Source of the DNA: Venturia oleaginea
Taxonomy: Eukaryota > Ascomycota > Dothideomycetes > Venturiales > Venturiaceae
Length of the DNA: 64,000 nt
Direction of reading: 5' to 3'
Assembly: GCA_013176395.1 (NCBI GenBank)
Contig: JABMLP010000005.1
Span: forward strand, 1 to 64,000
Under the pieces are notes generated by a model. That model worked only from the letters and a program-made list of their open reading frames with translations. It did not search any database and was not told where the DNA came from. How positions within the stretch are numbered: the stretch's first letter is position 1; every line of letters begins with the position of its first letter. This document shows positions 18,532-29,182 of the stretch, piece by piece. The translations under genes and the position numbers were made by a program.

Positions 18532-21500
18532 TTATCCCCTCCCCCCCTCTCTTGTAGATCGATGTGAGCGTAGTCTCTGAGGGCGTAGTATAGGTCCGTC
18601 GTTTTCAAGAACGTTGCCGTAGGCACTTTCAAAAGCGTCCAGAGCTGTAGTTTGTTGGAGTTCGCTAAGGGGTTCCCACGTAGGATCAACGTAGCCTACC
18701 CACTTATCTAAGACTTCTCGCGTTTGTTGTCGACCTCGCCGGCGCCATCTTGCGGCTAGAATAGCCTCGATACCGTATTCCTCGTCTCCTTGTTCAGTTA
18801 CTATAGGAGGCGGCTGTGTATTATCTTGTATTTGTGAAGGTAGGGGATCTGTGCCAGCTCTCCTAAGTAAAGACGTATGAAATCGGTTGTGGATTCCTCT
18901 GGGTGTATCAAGCTCGTAAGACATTGAGTTGGTAACTCGTGTAACTGTATACTTCCCATGAATCCAGTCTAGTTTCTTACAAGGACGTAGGGTTTTTACG
19001 TTCTTTAGGTTGAGCCAGACTTTGTCTCCCACTTTAAAAGAGTCAGCCGGAGCACGATCTCTATTAGAGTAGTATTCTTGCTGTTGCTGAGCTGATACCA
19101 TTGACGTTTCTGCCCATTCTTGTGCGTCCTTCAATTTTGCTACAAGATCTTGTGCTTTTTCTTTTGGATTCTTAGGGGTTTCCTGGGGAGCTTCAACAGT
19201 TCCTATATGCTCAATGTTATAACCGTGGGTTAAGAAGAAAGGCGATAGGCCCGTAGCTTGGTTTGGTCTATTATCGAGGCATATTTGAGCAATAGGCAGG
19301 AGCTCGACCCAGTCGTTCTGACTAAATGTACAGAACTTACGTAGATAGGCTTCAACTTCTTGATTTCTTCTTTCCGTAGATCCATCAGTCTCAGGGTGAT
19401 ACGCTGTAGAGAGTCTTCTCTCTATCTTAAGAAGGTGACAAACTTCTTTCCAGAAAGCATTAACAAATTGCGTGTCCCTATCTGAGACTAGAGATCTAGG
19501 AAGCCAGTGTAATCTTACGTAGTTCTGCATAAATAGTTTTGCAAATCCTTCAGCTCCAAACTGTTCTTTAGGCACTGGGAACAGGATAGTTCCTTTACCC
19601 AAGCGGTCAGTAATAACGCAGAGTCTTGTGCATCTTTGGCTCTCTGGTAATTCGACTATGAAGTCTACTGAAATATCTTGCCAGATACGGCTAGGGACAG
19701 GAAGAGGTTTAAGTAAACCTTTCTTTTTGTCTCGCCAGACTGAAGTTCTTCCGCAGACGTCACAATTGCGTATAAACTGACGTATATCTTGAGCAAATCC
19801 CGGCCAGTAGAACTGTCTGGAGAGAATAGCAATAGTAGCTTCTCGTCCAGGATGCCCTGATAGGACTGAATCGTGTATTTCTTGAATTACTCCTGTTAAG
19901 AGAGGCTCGTAGGAGGGCAACCAGATTCGGTCTCTATAGTAGAGCTGGTTGTTTTCGACTTTACAATCTCCTATAGAAGTAGGAACCTTTAGCTTAGATG
20001 GGAACTGCCTATCTTGCTTTAGAACGCTTTGGAAAATACGTCTGTAGTCTAGATCTCCTTCGAGTGCAGTTTCCCATCTATCCCTTAGATCACCTGAGAG
20101 AAAGGGATTTTGTATAAAGGGGATAGGTTCTTTGTCTACTTCTTGAGCATTTTCTTGGGCAGCTTCTTCTCTTGCAGGAGTCTTATCCTCTAGAACGTTA
20201 ATCCAAAGCTTTGGAGGTAATAACGTTCTAGTTCTTTCAACGATTCTTGGGTCTTGAATATCCTTTGGGAGATCTTGATCCCTTCGAGTTAAGGCGTCTG
20301 GAACTACAGATTCAGAGCCTGGGCGATAGCCTAGTTTGAAGTTAAACTTAGCTAGTATCTGCGCCCATCTCATTTGCCTTTCATTTAGTTCCCTTTTTAC
20401 CATAAACTTCTCAAGGTTCTTGTGATCTGTGAGGATAATGAATGGCTTACTTAGGCTTAGTAGCTCGCTAGTCCAATGGACTAGAGCTTTGACTATAGCC
20501 ATAAGTTCTTTGTCGTGGATATCATAATTGCATTCGGCTGGCAAGTGCTTAGTAGAGAAGAAAGCACATGGTTTCCAGTTACCTAGCTCATCTTTTTGAC
20601 TAAGTACTGCTCCGGAAGCCCAGCCTGAAGCATCAGGTTCTACTCGCGTAGGCTTATCTTCATCAAGTGCAGACAGGACAGGTTCTTTGCAAAACTCTGC
20701 CTTAAGTTTTTGAAAAGATTCTTCTTGCTCCTTTCCCCATAAAAATGGAGTATTCTTCTTTGTAAGGCGAACCAGAGGCTCCCTTATTGTTGAGTTATCT
20801 TTTACCAAGTCACGGTAGAAGTTTGTAAAGCCTAGGAAGCCACGTACTCCTCGTAGAGTAGTAGGACGTTCCCATTCTTTAATTGCTTTGATCTTCTCCG
20901 GATCCATGTGTAGGCCCGTTTCAGTATCTATAACGAAGCCTAGATACTTGACTCGTTTGGTATTAAACTCGCACTTCCGAATATCAAGGTACAACCCAGC
21001 GTTAAGGCAGCTTTGAAGTATCTTTTCAGTCTTTTCTTCATGGTCTTTAAGGTTCTTTGAAGAGTATATTACTATATCGTCTAGATAAGCTGAGCAGAAC
21101 TCGTCTAGGTATCGTCGAAGGATATAGTTTATATACCGTTGAAAAGACGCAGGTGCACCGGTTAAGCCAAAGGGAGTAACTAGCCATTCAAATAGACCAT
21201 ATCTAGTTCGAAAGGCAGTTTTGAACTCATCTCCCGTTGCGATTCGAATCTTGTGGAAGGCAGCATTTACATCAAGCTTACTAAGATACTTAGCACGAGC
21301 TAAGGTTAGTAAAGTCTCTTTTACTAACGGTAGCGGGTACCTATCCTTTCGAGTAATTGCGTTTAAGGCTCGGTAGTCTACGCAAAAGCGTAAGCCCCCT
21401 CCTGGTTTCTTCACAAAGAGAACTGGAGACGCAGCAACTGATTTACTCTCTCGGATAAAGCCTTTATCTAGTAGCTCTGTAAGAGTCCTTCGCAAAACAA

Positions 21501-22392
21501 GGAGTTGTTCTCGACCCATACCATATAGAGGTCCCCAAGGAAGTGGTTTTCCTTCTTCTATAGGTATTTCGTGATCAATCCCAGGGCGATGCGGTGGTAG
21601 TCTCTCGGCCCTTTTAGGATCAAAGACAGCAGCGTACTTATGAAACCTCTTAGGTAGCAATTCCAGTATTTGCTCTGTTGTCAAAGGGACTTTCGGCTTC
21701 AAGGCAATATCAATATCTCGAAGAGTAACAGCAAATACTCTAGACGCGTCTTTGATTTTCTCAAGTGTAGAAGTGACAAGGCGGTGGAATCTTACGGGCG
21801 CTACTTGTTGTATATCAAGTTTGTCTTCAAATTTAGCATCGCGAATGCTAATCCCGTTTGCAAAGGTAAGAGTACCTTTAGATTCATTGATAACGGCTTT
21901 GGTGTCCTTGAGAAAAGGCCTGCCTAGTAGAAGATCCTCAAATTGTCCCGGGACTATATAAGCAAAAGCGTTGCATATAAGTCCCCCTAAATCTAGGTTC
22001 AACTTCGCAATTTTTGTCACTTGGGTCTGTCCTTCTTCCTTAAGAACTCCACCTATAGTACGCGGACTAATAGGGAGTACTTCAAGGTCCATCTGCGAAG
22101 CTTTCTCCTCGTTTATTGATGCGTAGCAGCTAGATCCATTATCAAGGAGAGTTTTAAGAGAGTATATATCGTTCACTATAGTATTTGTGTAGAAAAGGCG
22201 GGAGAGCATCTTGGGTCTGAACTGCTCCCATTCTTTTTCTATCCGAGAACGGTGTGAATCAGTGTCTTTGTTCGAATTCAAAATACTATTTACTCTCTCA
22301 ATTGACTCCTTTGACAATTTTGCTCTATCTACTCTACGCCTCCATCCACGACTTTGGATAGAGGCTACTCTTTTTCCGAGTAGTCCTCTTCT
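18532..22392 (-). CDS. pol: A2 Pol polyprotein
   Basis: Same length and domain order as A1 Pol, no stops, all catalytic residues retained. Compared with the other copies it shares Leu504 only with A1 (Phe in A3 and A4) but shares the QETPKN variant at 1045-1050 with A4. It has private changes Thr1129 and Asp1204; the latter lies in the chromodomain (EVLDKWVGY), where the others have Val, and could weaken that fold. The mixed pattern marks a crossover between codons about 504 and 1001. Confidence 0.93.
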   Translation of the reverse strand, partial: RRGLLGKRVASIQSRGWRRRVDRAKLSKESIERVNSILNSNKDTDSHRSRIEKEWEQFRPKMLSRLFYTNTIVNDIYSLKTLLDNGSSCYASINEEKASQMDLEVLPISPRTIGGVLKEEGQTQVTKIAKLNLDLGGLICNAFAYIVPGQFEDLLLGRPFLKDTKAVINESKGTLTFANGISIRDAKFEDKLDIQQVAPVRFHRLVTSTLEKIKDASRVFAVTLRDIDIALKPKVPLTTEQILELLPKRFHKYAAVFDPKRAERLPPHRPGIDHEIPIEEGKPLPWGPLYGMGREQLLVLRRTLTELLDKGFIRESKSVAASPVLFVKKPGGGLRFCVDYRALNAITRKDRYPLPLVKETLLTLARAKYLSKLDVNAAFHKIRIATGDEFKTAFRTRYGLFEWLVTPFGLTGAPASFQRYINYILRRYLDEFCSAYLDDIVIYSSKNLKDHEEKTEKILQSCLNAGLYLDIRKCEFNTKRVKYLGFVIDTETGLHMDPEKIKAIKEWERPTTLRGVRGFLGFTNFYRDLVKDNSTIREPLVRLTKKNTPFLWGKEQEESFQKLKAEFCKEPVLSALDEDKPTRVEPDASGWASGAVLSQKDELGNWKPCAFFSTKHLPAECNYDIHDKELMAIVKALVHWTSELLSLSKPFIILTDHKNLEKFMVKRELNERQMRWAQILAKFNFKLGYRPGSESVVPDALTRRDQDLPKDIQDPRIVERTRTLLPPKLWINVLEDKTPAREEAAQENAQEVDKEPIPFIQNPFLSGDLRDRWETALEGDLDYRRIFQSVLKQDRQFPSKLKVPTSIGDCKVENNQLYYRDRIWLPSYEPLLTGVIQEIHDSVLSGHPGREATIAILSRQFYWPGFAQDIRQFIRNCDVCGRTSVWRDKKKGLLKPLPVPSRIWQDISVDFIVELPESQRCTRLCVITDRLGKGTILFPVPKEQFGAEGFAKLFMQNYVRLHWLPRSLVSDRDTQFVNAFWKEVCHLLKIERRLSTAYHPETDGSTERRNQEVEAYLRKFCTFSQNDWVELLPIAQICLDNRPNQATGLSPFFLTHGYNIEHIGTVEAPQETPKNPKEKAQDLVAKLKDAQEWAETSMVSAQQQQEYYSNRDRAPADSFKVGDKVWLNLKNVKTLRPCKKLDWIHGKYTVTRVTNSMSYELDTPRGIHNRFHTSLLRRAGTDPLPSQIQDNTQPPPIVTEQGDEEYGIEAILAARWRRRGRQQTREVLDKWVGYVDPTWEPLSELQQTTALDAFESAYGNVLENDGPILRPQRLRSHRSTREGGRG

Positions 22393-23387
22393 TCAACTTC
22401 TTCATTCTCCTCAGTGGTTCCTTTGGCCCTTTTTGAACCAAGTTGCGTGACTCTTTCTACCTCTGTATCCAACCAGCAGTCTTTCATTCTATGGCCGGCC
22501 TTCCCACAGCGTAAGCAGAGGTTATTTGCCTTCCTATATTCATAGGCTTTAGACGAAATTTTTAACTTGTTTACGCGTGTAGGCTCCCAGTCCATAGCGT
22601 TCAGATCTTTAAAAGACTTCTCTTTATCTCTGAATCGTAACTTATCTTCTGAGGAAGAGAGCATCTTTGCTGTAGTGATTTGCATACTTGTATTCAAAAG
22701 ATCGGACACAAACTGCTGGTAGGAGGTACTCTGAGATTGGCCTATTCTCTGGTTTCGCAGCTCTTGATTTATTGCTTTGTGTAGAAATGCAATTTTAACA
22801 GCGTCAGGCCAAGTCATTCCTCCAGCATTAGCAAGAGTGGTTTCAAAACGGGGAAGAAAAGAGAAGAAGGGTTCTTTCTCTTTTTGTTTGATTGTGGACA
22901 GGCTTACAGTAGCTCTTTGTTGTTGTACTGGATCGCCATAGAAGTTGTCCATATACTGTAACAATTTCTGTCCCGTTTTATCTTCCTCTGGAGCTGTCTT
23001 TACGTAGGCCAGAGTAGCCTGAGCTGCGGAGCCTCGTAGAGAGGAGAAGATGTAGGCAAATTGGTTCCTACTATCCCCTATAGACTCTGCGTCTATCTCC
23101 AACTTCATCCTTGCTTGTTGAAACCACTGAGCCCATTCAGAACGCTTGCCATCAAATTCTTGGAGCTTAGGAAGTACAGCTTTCTTCCTATGTATTCTGT
23201 CTTTTTGTGAATTCTTAGTCTCTTGTCCTTCTACTACGTTCTCAGAGCGAGTAGTGTTAGGTAAGATTGTAAGAATACGCGTAATAGCATCGTTCTGAAT
23301 GGCTAGTTGATGTTGTAATGCTGCCATAGCTTCTTGTAGGGCTTGGGGTTCTTGAGGAACTCTTTGTTCCTGATCTTCTCCTTCCAT
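22365..23387 (-). CDS. gag: A2 Gag, 340 aa
   Basis: Identical at protein level to A1 Gag, including the CCHC knuckle at 291-304, as expected from the duplication. Overlaps pol by 28 nt (22365-22392). Confidence 0.95.
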   Translation of the reverse strand: MEGEDQEQRVPQEPQALQEAMAALQHQLAIQNDAITRILTILPNTTRSENVVEGQETKNSQKDRIHRKKAVLPKLQEFDGKRSEWAQWFQQARMKLEIDAESIGDSRNQFAYIFSSLRGSAAQATLAYVKTAPEEDKTGQKLLQYMDNFYGDPVQQQRATVSLSTIKQKEKEPFFSFLPRFETTLANAGGMTWPDAVKIAFLHKAINQELRNQRIGQSQSTSYQQFVSDLLNTSMQITTAKMLSSSEDKLRFRDKEKSFKDLNAMDWEPTRVNKLKISSKAYEYRKANNLCLRCGKAGHRMKDCWLDTEVERVTQLGSKRAKGTTEENEEVEEEDYSEKE

Positions 23388-24050
23388 ATTTTCACCTATG
23401 AGAGATAATAGAGAGCACTACTATACACACTCCTAGGCTCTACTCTAGAGATTTGCTAGGCAGTATAGAGTCAATGCCTATTAGTATAGGAAGGTGACTA
23501 TAGAATCCCAGAAGGATTTTTACACTATAGTCCGCTCTGCAATCCTTATTACTAAGGACAGAGCTCCCAGGGACTGTGAAGGCCAAGTGTATTAAATCTC
23601 TCTTCCTAGCTCTTTCTTTCCTCAGCTTATTACAGCTTCAACTCCTAAGACTACGCTGTCTTAGGATGACCTGCCCTTGCTTCTTGGAGATTCCAGCACG
23701 TTCTAGAAAATCTCAGTTTGAATTCTCTTGAATTCCCTTTTTGGATTGGCCCTTTCGGTTGGCCCTTGCTTCTTGGAGATTCTAGCACCTTCTAGAAAAT
23801 CTCAGCTTGAATTCTCTTGAATTCCCTTTTTGTTTGGCCCTTGAGGTTGGCCCTTGAAGTTGGCCTTTGAGGTTGGCCCTTGCTTCTTGAGTTAGGACAA
23901 GTGTCCTCTTCTTGAAATTCCTTTCTGTTTGGCCCTTGAGGTTGGCCCTCGCTTCTTGGATTAGGACAAGTGTCCTCTTCTTGAAATTCCTTTTTGGAGC
24001 TTGCTCTCTGTGAGCCTTTCTTCCTTTGTAAGATTGAGGTACTTAGATAA
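23388..24050 (-). repeat. A2 leader with tandem repeats; primer site 24039-24049
   Basis: Copy of the A1 leader at the 11,144-bp offset; no difference noticed. Confidence 0.85.
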
Positions 24051-24361
24051 TGTAAGAGTTCAACCCTCAAAGGTGTTTCGCAAGTGAGAGAAGACTGCTT
24101 GTATTTCAAAGTATCTAAGTACAGAGAAGAAAGTGTAAATACAGGAAGGATAGCTCGTATAAATAATCCTCCTCTTACAATAGATCCTTCTAGAAAGTAT
24201 CTTTAAATGGAAACGTGACAGCTTGCGAAATAGAACATGGCAGCTTGCGAAATAGAACATGACAGCTTGCAAAATAGAACATGACAGCTTGCAGAATAAC
24301 AAGAGAACAATTGGAAATCCAGTCATGGATAAGCTAGAGAGAAGGATTCCATCCCTTAACA
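24051..24361 (-). repeat. 5' LTR of A2
   Basis: 311 bp; followed by the same D junction (ctttt) as A1. Confidence 0.97.
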
Positions 24362-25474
24362 CTTTTTCAGGAGATTAATCTGTCGCATGTCGGGACCAAT
24401 GATTAGAAGATCGTCAACATAGAGAGCTACGAAAAGCTGCCCTTTGTGGAACACACTAAAGTCGCTATCCAGCATCGAGAAGCCAAGGGAGACGAGGAAG
24501 GCGGAGAAGATATCATACCAAACCCTCGGGGCTTGTTTGAGACCATACAGCGCTTGATTGAGTAGGCAATAGTCATGACCGATTTCGAAACCATGAGGTT
24601 GACAGACGTAGATACGTTTATCAATTTTGCCGTAGAGAAACGCGGTCTTGACTTCCATCTGCTCGATCTCTCAATCGAGGGAGGCAGAGATTGCAAACAG
24701 AGCTTTGTATGTCATCGGCTTCACCACAGAAGCGAAGGTATCGTGGAAGTCAATGCCGTATTGTTGCTCGAAACCTCTTACCACAAATCTGGCCTTGAAT
24801 CGTAGAATAGCGCCATCGGTGCCGCGCTTTAGTTTAAACACCCACTTACCCGTCAGTAGCTTCACGCCTGCTGGGAGCTTCGTGAGTGTCAGACTTTATT
24901 CTCATCCATTGAGCGCATCTCATCGTTCATGGCCTTGAGCCACTGAGGGGCGTGAGGTGAGGTGATGGCTTGATTATAGGTTGTAGGTTCGAAGGGTTCA
25001 GGTGAAGCTGCTAGGCTTAAGAATGAGAGAAGGTAGTAAGCAGAGGCTTTTGCGACGTTCGCGTGAAAGGCCAGCGTGGCTTCAGTTCGAGTGAGGGTAA
25101 TGGGAGCGCGATCGTGGGTAGGCTTGTATTCGGCCATGAGCTTCGTAATCTCTATAGCTTTGTCAACTCCGTGTAATGATATGAATGAGTTCAAGCCAGC
25201 GGCCTCACGAGCGCGTTGACTTGGAAGATTGGGGCGGCGTGTTCTTGTCGCAAGAGAATGAGTGTCTCGCGGTGGTTCTGACCCCATTACTGATGGAGGG
25301 TCAGAGAGTCCTGATGAATCGGAGTGGTTAGAGGCCTCATCTTCATCATTGATGGGAGGTTCAACGCGTTGAAGTAACGGAGGGCGCGAGATTAGTGACT
25401 TCGCAATGCCGTCAGAAGAAGGGTAATAGCAATCACTACGGTCCCCACTTCTCAAATTTGAGGCGTAAAATCCG
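24362..25474 (-). pseudogene. D RT and linker, duplicate copy
   Basis: Same copia sequence as 13218-14330, including the nonsense change between ISASLD and EIEQMEV and the YVDD motif, so the damage predates the duplication. The 3' part of D (RT tail, RNase H, LTR) is absent from this copy because the left side of A2 joins element B. Confidence 0.9.
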
Positions 25475-25659
25475 TGTCATGACACGCTTTTTTGGGGTAG
25501 TTAGTTTGAGAGGTTTTTGGGTGTCATTAATGAGTAGCATTGAGAAGTATTGAGTGGTATTGAGTGATATTGAGTAGTATTGAGTAGTAAATGAGGGTTA
25601 AAATTTGGGTACCTAGGATCTGACTGTACTCGCAAATCTAATATACATTGATCGTACTT
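25475..25659. repeat. Spacer with palindrome and 10-bp repeats, duplicate copy
   Basis: Same as 14331-14515; the tandem decamers lie at about 25525-25594. Confidence 0.7.
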
Positions 25660-26316
25660 TTAAGGCCTTGCCAAACCTCGTCGCTGCACATTGAGTAGTA
25701 ACTCAGGCTTCCCTACAATCATTTGTATAACGTCCCCGGTCGCCGCATCCTGCTCCGCTAATAGCCCGATTAGGCATATTATATCCTGCAACTCCACCAA
25801 AACCCAGTCCCCGTCGTAGTCCCCTACAATACATATCTGGTGAACACGCAGGTCCCTCTCAACACCATTCCAGCGCCGGATCAGAGCGAATCGACATCCC
25901 TGTGGTGTTTGTAAGAAGCTATGTATTGAGCCAAAGCTACACGCACCATCGTCGCCACTCGCATAACATACGAAATGGTCTTTACGGTTTTTGCAAGAGC
26001 GCCGCTGTAATACTACCGACCCTAATGTTAACAATGCATTCAATTTGCAGCGTTTCCAGTAGGTAATCTCGCTCGGATGGACGGCCGTATTAAAAGTATT
26101 GTACAGGAGCTCCAATTGTGCTCCCTGAAGCCTGAGGTTGACATTTTCTATCCCGATTTGGCCAGTATATTGCGGATAACTCGTCGGATCTGGTATATCT
26201 GGATGATGTATCGTTGAGTCAATTGCGAGGAGGGATAAATGGTTGATCTGTTCACGCCTCAATAGTGCATTTGAGGCTGAGAGGCTTAATTCAGATTTAG
26301 GCCTTGTGCCACAGCC
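25660..26316 (-). CDS. Unassigned open frame, duplicate copy
   Basis: Same sequence as 14516-15172, still fully open. Product unknown. Confidence 0.45.
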   Translation of the reverse strand, partial: GCGTRPKSELSLSASNALLRREQINHLSLLAIDSTIHHPDIPDPTSYPQYTGQIGIENVNLRLQGAQLELLYNTFNTAVHPSEITYWKRCKLNALLTLGSVVLQRRSCKNRKDHFVCYASGDDGACSFGSIHSFLQTPQGCRFALIRRWNGVERDLRVHQICIVGDYDGDWVLVELQDIICLIGLLAEQDAATGDVIQMIVGKPELLLNVQRRGLARP

Positions 26317-26471
26317 CTAGATAGAGAGAACCTCAATCTTTTCTCACTCCACAAGCTGTTTCTAAGTATTTAACGAACACCTTGCTACACAGCCATCATT
26401 TTATTGGGTTATTACCTACCTATCTCGACTTTTCAGCCTATTCAAAATGTGTGCTATTCTACCACCATGAG

Positions 26472-26924
26472 ATCCTTACCTACCACGAGGTTCTCACCCA
26501 CCACGAGATCTTTACCCACCTGAGGGCTTCCCTCTGAAGTCTCTTGAAAACGTCAAGGATGCATTTACAGCAATTCAAGCTTCTACCTATGATTCGAGAG
26601 CAGAAACACTCAAAGAATGTTGTTCTGGGATACGATCTATGTGTCATGAAGCTATACGGCTTGATGCAGAATGGGAGACGATTGAACGTAGAGGGTATGC
26701 ACTTAAACGCTCAGAACTGAGACTTTTACACCGCTAATATTGTCCAAATTAGGTCAACGGTTCTCGCCCCTAAGGCCCTCAAAAAGCAGGATCGAGATCA
26801 CCTTACCGCAATGATGGAGCGCCTATATGCTACCTATCCTGTACTTCGTCAGTGTGTCAATGACTGGCCGTTAATAGCATTTTTCTCGATCAAGATAGAA
26901 GACATACGAAAAAACGCTGGCCGT
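26472..26924 (+). pseudogene. Two-exon gene fragment, duplicate copy
   Basis: Exons 26472-26694 and 26753-26924 with predicted intron 26695-26752, same as 15328-15780. It is truncated at the same base by an LTR, so the truncation predates the duplication. Confidence 0.6.
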
Positions 26925-27256
26925 TGTAAGAGTTCAACCCTCAAAGGTGTTTCGCAAGTGAGGGAAGACAGCTTATATTTCAAGTATCTAAGTACAGAGA
27001 AGAAAGTGTAAGTACAGGAAGGATAGCTAGTATATATAATCCTCCTCTTACAATAGATCCTTCTAGAAAGTATCTTTAAATGGAAACGTGACAGCTTGCA
27101 AAATAGAACATGGCAGCTTGCGAAATAGAACATGACAGCTTGCAAAATAGAACATGACAGCTTGCAAAATAGAACATGACAGCTTGCAGAATAACAAGAG
27201 AACAATTGGAAATCCAGTCATGGATAAGCTAGAGAGAAGGATTCCATCCCTTAAAA
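26925..27256 (-). repeat. Long A-type LTR (332 bp), recombinant
   Basis: Has five 22-bp units instead of four, like the A4 3' LTR (also 332 bp). The terminal dinucleotide is AA where CA is expected, a single substitution. It joins C2 directly on its right. The flanks gccgt and cccat do not match. The first ~70 bp are shared with the B LTR at 15781, then the sequence is A-type. Confidence 0.85.
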
Positions 27257-28781
27257 CCCATTCTTTAATCGCGGCAACTTTCTCTGGGTCGACTTTGATC
27301 CCTTCTCCTGCAGTGATAATGAACCCCAGATATTTGTCCTCCTGAACAGCAAACTCGCACTTGCTTAAGTCTAGCCGAAGTCCAGCAGTCTTGAGCTTGG
27401 CAAGAATTTGGTTAACATTAACCATGTGATCCAGATAGTCGCCGTCGCTCCATATCAAGACATCGTCCATGTAGGCTGAACAGCAGATATCTAGGGATTC
27501 CCGTAGGACTCCGTTGATGTATCGTTGAAAGCTCGCGGGTGCGCCAGCTAGTCCGAAGGGGGTAACTAGCCATTCGAATAGTCCAAATCGAGTGCGAAAA
27601 GCCGTTTTCCACTCATCGCCGTGCTTGATGCGGAGCCGATGAAATGCCGCTCTGACGTCAAGTTTGGTGTACCAACGCGCTGTTGCTAGATTTCGTAGGG
27701 TTTCTCGGATTAGTGGCAATGGGTAGCGGTCCGATCGAGTGATTCGATTCAGTGCCCGATAGTCTACACACATCCGAATGCCTCCACCTGGTTTCCTTAC
27801 AAATAAGACTGGGGCTGCCGCTGGTGAGTTGCTGGCGCGTATCCAGCCCTTGTCCATATAGTCCGAAAGTGTTTTTCGTAGGACTAATAGCTCTTCCCTC
27901 GACATGCCGTATAATGGGCCCCAAGGAACTTCTGCCTCGCGACCTTGTTCATCTCGTATCAATTCGATAACGTGATCGCGACCCTCTTGATGGGGCGCGA
28001 TCTCTCCGTCTTCGTCGTCGAGAAAGGCATCAGCATGCTCTGCTATTTCTTCTGGTATCTCTTGTCGGATTTCTTCCTCAGTCTTTCTCTGTTTTCTTTC
28101 TGCTAACTTGCTTAGGGCCTTGTTGATATCCGACATCGAGATAGCCAGCACTTGTGTACCATCCGGTCCATCTCTTCTCAACCGTCGCTGGGCCCTTCCA
28201 ACAATAGCTGCAAATACAGATCCTGACACTAGACAAGCCGCCCGCACGTGAGCGAGCCGGTCTCGCGCTTTGGTGTTCTGTTCTAGCCACCCCTTTTCTC
28301 TTACCGTGATGCGCTGGGATCCTTGACCAATAAGCAGCTTTCTCTTAGCTGCTATATATCGCACCCAGTTTCTCTCTGCCCATGCCTTGCCTAGGATAAT
28401 AGGGAAGCTCAATCCTTTCACTATATACCCATAGACTCGCTCTGCTCGACCATCAATGTCGATTGTAGCGTAGGTCATGTGCGTAATACGGAGGTCTTCT
28501 CCGTTCTCGTGGCTCTCTTTAGCCAGTGCCAATTGTTTGGTGTCAATTGGGATGCGCGGTAGACAATATGTTTGGACACTCTTCTCGCTGAAAGCAGCAT
28601 AAGGGAGGCAGCCGTTATCAAAGAAGGATTCGGTGAAAGAAGTTCCGTTGATCAAGGTATCTATCAAGAAGGGTGTACTTTCCATCCTATCCTTTGCTGC
28701 TTTGATTTCTCTTATGCCTGGTAGCTTTGTAATGTCTTCGCCATGTACATCTACTTCAGACCCTCGTGCGCGACGATGCAC
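27257..28781 (-). pseudogene. C2 Pol: protease and RT, truncated by LTR
   Basis: Intact frame for protease (FFDNGCLP), the pre-RT motif (PWGPLYGMSREELL) and RT ([51 protein letters not shown]). It then passes after AAIKEW straight into LTR-derived codons (VLRDGILLSSLSMTG) and stays open to 27063. RNase H and integrase are lost. This RT is the undamaged version of the broken RT in C1. Frame -1 to gag. Confidence 0.85.
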
Positions 28782-28789
28782 AAGGGTAG

Positions 28790-28871
28790 CTAGTTTTCCG
28801 ACTCTGATGAGGCTTCCTGTAGGGAGTCATCGGTATGCTGTGTGATTACCGCAGTGACCTGAGTCTTTGGA
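28790..28871 (-). pseudogene. C2 gag, 3' end, separated by A3
   Basis: Carries the last codons of Gag and its stop, matching 4322-4403 of C1. The rest of the gene is at 35018-36030 on the far side of A3. Confidence 0.8.
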
Positions 28872-29182
28872 TGTTAAGGGATGGAATCCTTCTCTCTAGC
28901 TTATCCATGACTGGATTTCCAATTGTTCTCTTGTTATTCTGCAAGCTGTCATGTTCTATTTTGCAAGCTGTCATGTTCTATTTCGCAAGCTGCCATGTTC
29001 TATTTCGCAAGCTGTCACGTTTCCATTTAAAGATACTTTCTAGAAGGATCTATTGTAAGAGGAGGATTATTTATACGAGCTATCCTTCCTGTATTTACAC
29101 TTTCTTCTCTGTACTTAGATACTTTGAAATACAAGCAGTCTTCTCTCACTTGCGAAACACCTTTGAGGGTTGAACTCTTACA
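28872..29182 (+). repeat. 5' LTR of A3
   Basis: TGTTAAGGG to CTCTTACA. Four 22-bp units at about 28941-29024 in U3. If the transcript starts at the primer complement (29111), then U3 is 239 nt and R-U5 is 72 nt. Confidence 0.97.
29066..29121 (+). promoter_or_regulatory. Predicted A3 promoter and transcript start
   Basis: A TATA-like element ATTATTTATAC (29066-29076) lies about 40 nt before GTACTTAGATA (29111-29121), the complement of the primer site. Under the Tf1 model the RNA 5' end must be at or near 29111. The B LTRs keep the same spacing with TTATATATAC. Confidence 0.5.

Larger units (their letters stand above)
18221..24361 (-). mobile_element. Chromovirus A2, complete but without matching target duplication
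   Basis: 6,141 bp with both LTRs (18221-18531, 24051-24361) and both frames open. The left flank is agaac (element B) and the right flank is ctttt (element D, as at A1). The flanks do not match, so A2 is a recombinant: its right part derives from the A1 locus and its left part from another A copy inserted in B1. Confidence 0.93.
18221..26995. repeat. Segmental duplication, copy 2
   Basis: Second copy of 7077-15851. It carries A2, the D fragments, the 10-bp repeats, the unassigned frame and the two-exon gene. The right end lies inside an LTR that switches from B-type to A-type sequence. Confidence 0.85.
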
